Shown one piece after another: positions 56,966-64,000 of a stretch of 64,000 bases of DNA. A program made the translations under genes and the position numbers. Every line of letters begins with the position of its first letter. Position 1 is the first letter of the stretch. Under the pieces are notes generated by a model, which did no database searches, was not told where the DNA came from, and saw only the letters and a list, made by a program, of their open reading frames with translations. The DNA is taken from positions 186,001 through 250,000 of the forward strand of contig NW_013547017.1 in assembly GCF_000711695.1 (NCBI RefSeq), given 5' to 3'. The stretch comes from Tilletiaria anomala UBC 951 (taxonomy: Eukaryota; Basidiomycota; Exobasidiomycetes; Georgefischeriales; Tilletiariaceae).

Positions 56966-58605
56966 TCAGAGTAGTGAAGCAGCGGCAACGGTGAGCCCAG
57001 CGGTGACGAGACCAGCAGAGACAACAACAACTTTCGCTGCGCTCGACTTGCTGCTGTTGCTCGAGCTACTCCCCTTGCCCTTCCCCTTGGCGCTGGTGCT
57101 CGCAAGCGCATTCTTCGTGTCAATGCCGTTGACAAACAAGCGCTGTTGCGCAGCTACCGAGCTGAACATCTTGTAGTCTTGGTGCGAAGTGTTGGCGACA
57201 TAATCGAAAGTATGACCGCTCGCGGCGGGGATCTGAGCGAGGGTCGCTTGCAGGTTCACACCGCGCGTCAAGTGCGTCGGGCCTTGGTATTGGGCCTGTC
57301 ATGACAACGTGGAGAGGAAGAGAGAAGTCAGCGGGGACGAAAGTGAAAGAGATCGCTCGCATGTGGGGTGAGCAGCAAATCTCACCTCGCAATGCGTGTC
57401 ACCAGGACCGTTATCGAGAAGACCAAGGTTGTAGTGCACCTGTCGCCCAAAGTACGTGTTGAGCGTTTCCTGCTTGTCGAAACCCTTCCTGGCGTACGCC
57501 GGGATGTTCTTGGGATCTGTATCGTTCACGCCGTAAGGCCACTCATCAAACTGACCCGGACATGTGCCATTGTTCATGACAGGCCTCGTGCTAGTAGGCC
57601 AGACGTACGCTCCGCAGTTGCCCGTCCAGAACGCAATGTTGGGGTCGTTCTCGTTAGGGGTGCGGAGCATGGCATACCGCTGCGTGAAGGTGCCCCCGAG
57701 GGAGTGGCCCGCGACAAAAACATTGTTGAGTGAGGAATATGACTTGTTGCTGAAGAACGAGTTGATGAGGACATCAAAAGCGTGGAAGCTCGATGGATTG
57801 GCGGACCCGGGACCCGAGGCAAGTGCGCCACTTGCCCAGCTACTTCCTGGCCAGTAGAGATCGTTGGCTTGCGCTGCTCCCGCTTTTGCATCATTCTCGT
57901 TCAACCAGGCAGGAGCAACCACCAGAATGGTCGAGAGGTCGACGCCCATGGTCTTGTTACCCGCCGCGCAGATGAGACTATTGCGGATCAGATTCGAGTA
58001 TCTGGGCAGCAGGGAACAGGTTGAACTTAGCTGACAGTCTCACATACGATGACAAGCAAAGAGGCTCAATTTTAAGTTGGAAGAGCGGGATAAACTCACT
58101 TCCAGCTGTCGCGCGGCTTGCCCGGCTGCGCAAAGATGATGCGCTTGACTTTGCTGGGGTCTTTGCCGTGCTCCATAAAGTACGGCAAGACAGTGTCCCC
58201 ATCGACCTTAACGTCGCGCATCAGGTCAAAGCCTAGGATGTTCGGCAATGCTTGCCAACCACCGTCGTCGGACCCGGCCACGGCAGCGCTGCCGATGAAG
58301 ATCGTGTCGCAATGGGGCACCTGCGAGTTGTCGTCCGCACCGAGGCTGTCGTCGATGACGACGTACTGCCCAGCTGCATCCTGCGCCCTTGCACCCGGCG
58401 CAGTAGATCCATTTTTGTACGACGAGGCCATGTAGCTGTTGATGTCGAGTATGTTGGCAGAGGCCTGGCGGCTCGATAGGACGTTGTTGGGTGCGACGAT
58501 GTTGCCTGGGAGAAGGCGAGCGGGGTGACTGCCAAAGGCCGAGACACCGCTGGCTGCGCCAAGCGCAGCGAGCCCCGCTTTTGCTTTCACCGCGGTGACC
58601 TTCAT
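56966..58605 (-). CDS. GPI-anchored extracellular alpha/beta-hydrolase (esterase-like)
   Basis: Model: complement(join(56966..57295, 57386..58001, 58100..58605)), 483 aa; all junctions GT-AG and in phase. A signal peptide (MKVTAVKAKAGLAALGAASG, cleavage near residue 23) is followed by a hydrolase core. Strand-and-turn blocks KRIIFAQPGKPRDSW and STILVVAPAWLNEND precede the nucleophile elbow VFVAGHSLGG, so Ser in GHSLGG is the likely catalytic residue; a candidate acid is Asp in DNGPGD and a candidate His in ANTSHQDY. The C-terminus carries a Ser-rich spacer (SSSSNSSKSSAAK) and a hydrophobic tail (VVVVSAGLVTAGLTVAAASLL), the pattern of a GPI-attachment signal, so the enzyme should sit on the cell surface. 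The substrate is unknown; similar secreted fungal proteins resemble PHB-depolymerase or feruloyl-esterase relatives but I cannot choose. Confidence 0.82.
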
Positions 58606-60653
58606 GATGACCGCGTCGGATGAACGACGGTGAGGGTACGATAGATCGAGAGAACAGGTGGCGAGAATGTGCTGGGGCAGTGAAAACAAAAGAAAAATTG
58701 GCGCCGCCTGCTGGAGGGTGCCAGATCGCGAAGCAAGTGTGGGGAATGGAAAGAGGGTGTCTATGTTTGTATGAAGAGGGGGGAGACGCGCAAGAAGGTC
58801 CGCGCAGCAAACAGAAGCCGAATGCGGCTAGAGAGACGACGAAGGAAGCATGAAGACCAAAGCCGACAGAGAGCGATGACGGTGGCTTGAGGAGGTATTA
58901 CTCGGCGCGACCCCCCTTTCCAGATGTCCGGCCAGACATGAACCACTAAGTGAAGCTGGCGTGATGGCATTAGGACGCAGTCCGCTGGATTCTGGGTAGA
59001 AGCTCCTCTACACCCACCCGGCCAGGCTGCCGACTCTACTTTGCAGGCGCAGGCAGCCGCAGTGCGGTGCGCGCTGTGCCGCACTAATGTGTGCTTCACG
59101 GCGTTCCCAAGAGGCACACAAGGCACGACACATCTCAACAGGCAAAAACTCCCGCAAAGCACAAAGAGAGGTCAACCCGACCGGCTCGCGCGGAATGCTT
59201 GTCTGCAGAGAGAGCTGTAGTGGAAGTCAAGATGGCGAGCAGAATCACTCGACCATTGGCAATTTGACATGCTCTCGGCAACTAAGCCGGCAGTCCTGCC
59301 CTTTATACACGCTCCGGCCTGCTCAGAATTGTAGGCGAAGGCAGGCGCAGGAGTGGCGCAGGTCGTAGCAGCCGCCAGGCTTTCCCAGACATTGAAGCGA
59401 CTGCCAATGTCAATGCCCAACCTCGCGCCCGACTGGGACGGGTGACCAGACCGGCGACCGCATAGGCCGTAACAAGCCGTACGACGTAGCCTCGTACATA
59501 CTTGCATGTAGATGAACGTCAGAGCACAGACCGACAGGCCAGAAGCCTTCCGGTCTGGGATGAAACTGAAAAGGCCTGGGACCTGCTTAGAGAATGTCTG
59601 GCGTGAGTATGTTTGATTCGACCTGAAGGCCTGAATCCCCATTGACGACCGCTGCTGTCAGAATATAATACAAGTACACATCGCAACTCACTAATCGCCA
59701 AATCTCGCCCCTGGGATGTGTCTCATAACCTCACACGTGCTGACAGCGATGTGTACGAGTAATTGCTGGCGATGAGGCGTTCGTATATGTTGCCTGCTTA
59801 TAAGACGAGGAATGCATCGCTCACGCCCCCCGAGGTTCTCGCTCATCGTCACGCTCACGAGTTATGCGTTACGAAGAGCACCTTCAGCGATCTCGGAGCA
59901 GTCAGAGGTTGGAGCATCGTGATGAAATTGTCTGAGCCTTCCGGATTCGTTTCGCCAGCCAATGTGCAGTAACTCCAATATCCATAATGCAAACTTCGTC
60001 GAAAAGCGTGACCTGCCTTTGCAAGCCCCGGCGCATTGGCCTATCAATCGGCGAGAAAAGCGTATCCATTACTCTCTGATGCACAGAACGTACGCAATAG
60101 CGACTATGTCTCTGATATGAATGCAACCGGAAGCCTTCTTGGCCTTCAATGCCGTCCAATATAGACCAGGCCGGTGCATGTGGATAGACGCCCTGGTCAT
60201 CTTCGGGCCATGTAGACAAGACATGCGGGTGTATATTGCATGCAGCGGTCCATTAACTTCTCCCCTGATCCGTCACAATTGCTGAACCGACGCAACGTAT
60301 AGTACTGACTCTTCGTTCTTACAAGGAAGCAGCAAGCGGCCGCCTAATAGGCCATGTAGCCTATGAAGCGAAAGGGTCAAGAATGTGCAAGAAGCCTAAT
60401 TTTTGGGATAATGGGAGTCTGACTAGACTTTTCCTCATGACATATCGCAAGGTGTAATCAGCATGAGCTTCAGACGATGGAAGCCCGCATTTCGCAAACA
60501 ATAGCGAGGCAGAAGAAGTTCAACGGAAGGGCAGAAAGTCTCGAAAGACCCAAGAGGGATGAGGCTCAGACCACAGTTCCGCCCCATCCCGATTCCCCGA
60601 CGGTGTCACAAAGCTGAGACTTGAAGAGAGTAGTGTGTGAGTGAGGGACATCT
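58606..60653. other. Long intergenic stretch
   Basis: About 2 kb with no clear gene. One minus-strand open stretch at 59902-60260 is protein-like (see separate entry). Elsewhere only overlapping short frames occur. Confidence 0.4.
59902..60260 (-). other. Protein-like open stretch, possible gene remnant or missed exon
   Basis: The minus-strand frame reads through about 118 codons with natural-looking composition (WPEDDQGVYPHAPAWSILDG, then RPMRRGLQRQVTLFDEV) but begins after a stop without an ATG and has no clear splice acceptor. I cannot name a family. It may be an exon of an unrecognised gene or the remnant of one. Confidence 0.25.
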
Positions 60654-60685
60654 GCAAATGCATCATCCATAAATGATGCATTTGC
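60654..60685. repeat. Perfect 13-base inverted repeat upstream of the zinc-finger gene
   Basis: GCAAATGCATCAT and ATGATGCATTTGC are exact reverse complements separated by CCATAA. The arms contain ATTTGCAT, the octamer sequence. The centre lies about 150 bases before the zinc-finger ATG. It could be a binding site for a dimeric regulator or a cruciform; there is no T tail. Confidence 0.8.
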
Positions 60686-60819
60686 CCAGCGATGACTGAT
60701 GAAGCCCAGGCCCAGCGCACTTGTCACTCAACAAGTCTTTGAAGTCACGATATGAGCTAGCTGCTAGGCCACGTCGCTATCAACATCACTGGTCATCCTT
60801 CGCACGCCCTGCATCTGCA

Positions 60820-61668
60820 ATGAACTCATTGCCCGTCATGGCAGCGCAATGGGACGCACAAAACGGCTCGACGGCGTCTACGTCGAGTCTGACGCTTGAC
60901 GGGACCACTCTTGGCCTCGCCACAGCAGATCATGTCGCGTACATGTGCCCCTTCCCGGGATGCAACACGATGATCATGAATTGGGGCATGGCACAAGAAC
61001 ACTCCATCTTGCATGCACAACAACAGACCCAGCAAGGCGGTCAGTCCCAACAGCAGATCCCAACGCCTGCAGCGAGTATGACCGCAACCGCGGCTGCAGC
61101 AGCAGCAGCAGCGGCAGCGGCAATAGCAAGCGCTGCTGCAGATCCGGTATCTCAGACCTTTCTTCCATTAAATACTGCGCTTCAAGCCGGCCCAGGGATG
61201 ATCGTTCCGCCGCCCAGCTGGCCGCTCAACGACGATGAGGCGGGGTCAAGCAAGCGAAAACGAAACAAGGCGTCAGACGGAAGCATCTTCGCATGTCCAG
61301 TGTGCGGGATTAAGGTGTCAAGGATAGACAGTCTTACGCGCCACACCAAACGGAAGCATCCGGAATACGCAGAAAACGGGACTGCCATCGATCCGGTATT
61401 TGATTCGCTGGGATCATCGTCCGCGACGGTAGCCGCCGCAGCCACGGGTGGCGCATCAGCGAGCTCGAATTTCAACCTGAGTACCAGTGCGAGCAAGAAA
61501 GTACCAAAGCCCGCAGCAAAGGCAAATGGGAGCGAAACATCGTCCACGCACTCGACGCCACAGCCGCAGAAGAAGTTCGAGTGTGCCATCTGTGGGACAG
61601 TGCTATCCAGAATAGACAGTTTGGCACGACATATGCGCAAGCAGCATGGGCAAGCGCCGCCGCCATAG
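60820..61668 (+). CDS. Small C2H2 zinc-finger protein
   Basis: A single uninterrupted frame from ATG 60820 encodes 282 aa. Two canonical C2H2 fingers are present: FACPVCGIKVSRIDSLTRH...H near residues 160-182 and FECAICGTVLSRIDSLARH...H near 257-279. Both share the recognition helix core SRIDSL, an unusual duplicate, so they may contact the same short site. A third, degenerate finger near residues 42-66 has CPFPGC and an HSILH pair but a helix that does not fit the consensus well. A KRKR nuclear-localisation-like stretch lies before finger 1, and a poly-Ala run (about 11, encoded by GCA/GCG) near residue 93. The protein ends 7 residues after finger 2. An upstream non-coding or short coding exon is possible. 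Likely a nuclear DNA-binding regulator; targets unknown. Confidence 0.75.
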   Translation: MNSLPVMAAQWDAQNGSTASTSSLTLDGTTLGLATADHVAYMCPFPGCNTMIMNWGMAQEHSILHAQQQTQQGGQSQQQIPTPAASMTATAAAAAAAAAAAIASAAADPVSQTFLPLNTALQAGPGMIVPPPSWPLNDDEAGSSKRKRNKASDGSIFACPVCGIKVSRIDSLTRHTKRKHPEYAENGTAIDPVFDSLGSSSATVAAAATGGASASSNFNLSTSASKKVPKPAAKANGSETSSTHSTPQPQKKFECAICGTVLSRIDSLARHMRKQHGQAPPP

Positions 61669-62879
61669 TCAGAAGAAGAGTCATGATGAAAGGAAAAGCA
61701 TGCGGCTTGTTGGTACTCGGGTTGGTTTCCAGCCCAGCAAGAGCCGAGTGGTGCGTGGGTTCGATCCCAGCACAGCTTTCGAAGCAACAGGCTCGCCGCT
61801 TGCACCGGCATCGCCTTGAAAACGAGGTGCACAGCCACAGGATCCAGGCCCTCCCTTCGTGCAGGGCGGGCATTCATTGCCATGTAGGAAGGAGGAAGGA
61901 CCATCGGACGCTCAGCACAACAAAGAAGAGACAAGGAGGGTGTGCCAAGGTAATACTCGGAAACTCTGCATCCTAGCATTTGTATACTAGAACAATGTAT
62001 GCTTCTTCTTCGCTGCTTGAAATACGGCTTGTGGACAGCGGGACCTTGTTTCAGCTTCTTCAGCCGCGAATCGCGGGTCTCTACAGCCTAATCTCTTTGC
62101 TTGGCGGTTCAGATTCAGAGTTGCAGCGTTGCAGTAGGAAAACGTTCTTTATTTTTGTTTTCTTTAATTTTTGGGGACAAGTCGACAAGGCACGTCCACC
62201 GGTCCTGATGCCTTTTAATCGACAATGATTCACAATAACCGGTTGAGAACTGTGTAAGGATGCTATTGCGATCATTATGAACGATGCAACAGCGAATCAC
62301 GTCCGTTTTTGACCCTTGCACCGCAGAGGAACTCGTGCACCTCGCCCGCCCTGATGACGGCGGGCCAGAATCACATTTGACATCCGTCATAGCCTCGCAG
62401 GCCATGCTTTACTTTCGCAGCTTTCGACTCGAGGTGTTGAATAACGGCTCCCGTGGCGGATGGCCCTTCCCAATTGATGTTCTCACGTCGATAACCTCAT
62501 TGACTGTTGTATCCGGGCGTGCCTAAGTGCTGCGAAAGGTGACATGATGCGGAAAGAGTCGACACCCGCTCAGGCGGAGGCGAACCATTCAAGGGACCGC
62601 TCCCATCGTCTAGTCCTCCTCAATCTCCCGAGTTAGTGTACAATCCCACAACGGAGGTAATCAAGTGCAGGGATCCCCTAGAGTTCTAAATCGGTACCCA
62701 CATCAGACTGATAACATCGTCCCATTGTCTTAATCCCCTTGGGCACCCTGTGTAGAGACCAGGAATGTGTCGATCAAGTCTATGCACAGCTCTCACCTCA
62801 AGCACAAGAACAACGGTCAGATCAAGTTGTACAAGGCTCTGAGATTTGTGAAGTTCCTGGGGGTGCCGACGCTGACGAG
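61669..62879. other. Intergenic, no gene seen
   Basis: About 1.2 kb. An open frame at 62284-62526 (80 codons) shows no known motif. T-rich runs near 62145-62172 resemble a 3' end of the zinc-finger transcript. Confidence 0.4.
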
Positions 62880-64000
62880 ATGCTCCGACCAAATCGGCTG
62901 CCTCCTAACCTTTGGCTAGCTCGCCTAGCCGTGGCGTTGGAGATCAAGAGTCGGACTAAATCTATCGAACAGGAGTGGCCCAGCAAGGTTCCCACTCGAA
63001 GGGCGAAGGTGAAGCAGCATTCAATCCGCATCCACAAGAGTGATTCTCCACGGAAGAGCTACATCATCTGCAAGAGCAGGAGGTAATCAACAGAGATCGT
63101 GAGCATCGCCAAGAGCCCGGTTCTATCAGGAAGCTGGAGGTCGCCAAAACCCCCACAGCTGCTTTCGAACAGTCCCCTGCGGTAAATGACACTACCAAAA
63201 GCGACAGCAGTAACCTTGCAACTCTCAGCAAAGTTGATGATTCATTGTCATCCCAAGAATGCGATGAAGGCGGCCACAACAGCCACGACGTCCCGGAGAG
63301 CGATGAACAAAGTGGAAGCCGCACGGGCAGTGACAGGGATAGGAAGATTGATAGCAGTAGCATAGGAGATGTTGAAGAGCTTTCTGGAGACAGTTTAGAC
63401 GCGAAGACAAGCTCTCAATGGCTCCGTGTCAGCATAAAGCGCCGAAAGCGATCCTACGGCGGCTCTGAGGACGATCTTGAATCGGAGGCGGCTAGTGACC
63501 CGGACTCGGAAGACGAGACTGAGAAGCTTCCTACACGGTGCCAGCAATCTTTGCCACCGTCAACGCCAACGTATAGCAAATACGCAGGACTTATTGGCGA
63601 CACGTTTCACCTCTATGAGGACGAGCAGGCAAACGGTAAGAAAACAAGCGCTTAGAAGAACGCCTAATACAACGGATGCACGCTGCCACTTTGACTGGAA
63701 TTGCAGCATTCTCGTGTTAGTCCGCCTTGGAACAGAGCGGCGATTGCACGATTCGGTCACACGACGTCAAAGACGTAACTAGAGGTTTTATGCTTCAGGA
63801 TTCGCTACCCTTTCGGACCAGGACGAATGCGAGCAGCTTGGATCTTCTTCACAATTTTAGCCCACTCGTCGCGGCGAGTTGGCTTGCGAGAAGAGGTACA
63901 GGAAACTCTCCACCGGCTCTCGAAGCCTGGATGCTTATGACGGGAAGGGATCTGTCAGAAGCGTATTATGCCATTCTGTGCACACATCCTCACAGCGCCC
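62880..64000 (+). CDS. Unidentified acidic protein, partial (runs off the right edge)
   Basis: Tentative model: join(62880..63039, 63159..63635, 63785..>64000), phase-consistent, open to the last base. Exon 1 from ATG 62880 reads MLRPNRLPPNLWLARLAVAL and a basic tail. The middle exon is strongly acidic and Ser-rich (many SDxDSEDE-like runs) with a basic KRRKRS patch that could be a nuclear signal, and ends TYSKYAGLIGDTFHLYEDEQ. The last part (RTNASSLDLLHNFSPLVAAS, then ALEAWMLMTGRDLSEAYYAI) looks helical and folded. The frame may also start further upstream in 62739-62879, which is open. The first intron is the weakest part: the donor is GTGATT. No family recognised. The acidic/Ser-rich organisation resembles nuclear or chromatin proteins, an inference only. 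Confidence 0.4.

Noticed and set aside
61743-61772. tRNA-like sequence: GCCGAGTGG followed by GGTTCGATCCC, like A and B boxes
   Set aside because: The two boxes are almost adjacent, leaving no room for an anticodon arm, and no acceptor stem can be folded; chance match or at most a fragment.

Overview
The window looks like nuclear DNA of a basidiomycete fungus. Genes lie close together on both strands, nearly all are interrupted by introns of roughly 40-130 bases with GT(A/G)AG donors and YAG acceptors, and the proteins are fungal: a GPR1/FUN34-type acetate channel, an SPX-SLC13 phosphate transporter, an STE20/FRAY-type kinase and GPI-anchored esterases. Long Ser/Ala/Gly-rich low-complexity tails and an apparent CENP-P kinetochore gene would fit a smut-related (Ustilaginomycotina) lineage, but that placement is inference. 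No rRNA, tRNA, CRISPR, virus-like element or intact transposon was recognised.

Layout. 1-8 kb: an unidentified gene running off the left edge (-), a decayed cytochrome P450 (-), and an SPX phosphate transporter (-). 8-13 kb: the checkpoint clamp gene hus1 (+), a long empty stretch, then the acetate channel (+). 13.7-22.5 kb: a very large ankyrin-repeat protein (-) divergent from an OSR1/FRAY-like kinase (+). 22.5-32 kb: a gene-poor stretch with a strong hairpin, a leucine-rich-repeat protein (+), and a large DUF4203/TMEM198-like membrane protein (+). 32-46 kb: a run of housekeeping genes: arginase (-), eIF3h (-), probable CENP-P (+), the 78-kDa complex I subunit (+), an iron-sulfur L-serine dehydratase (+) and the small complex I ESSS subunit (-). 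46-58.6 kb: a tandem PH-domain protein (+), an omega-like glutathione transferase (-), phosphoacetylglucosamine mutase (+), a single-pass membrane protein with a PPxY motif (+), LSM5 (-) and a GPI-anchored esterase (-). 58.6-64 kb: a long empty stretch, a small C2H2 zinc-finger protein (+), and a gene running off the right edge (+).

The gene content is ordinary and not clustered by pathway: this is not a secondary-metabolite, mating-type or defence locus. Loose functional links are two complex I subunits 4 kb apart, nitrogen/amino-acid catabolism (arginase, serine dehydratase) and nuclear housekeeping (hus1, eIF3h, CENP-P, LSM5). I rebuilt exon structures by hand by joining frames at consensus splice sites and checking phase. 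Those with strong homology (hus1, acetate channel, arginase, NDUFS1, serine dehydratase, AGM1, LSM5) are reliable; the ends of ESSS, GST, the LRR gene and both edge genes are less certain.

The most interesting signals are at fine scale: the catalytically important C-terminal cysteine of the serine dehydratase sits alone on a six-base terminal exon; hus1, ESSS and LSM5 contain micro-exons of 13, 20 and 28 bases; and a divergent CENP-P can be read through tandem RWD-like segments. I did not find a convincing previously undescribed multi-gene system.
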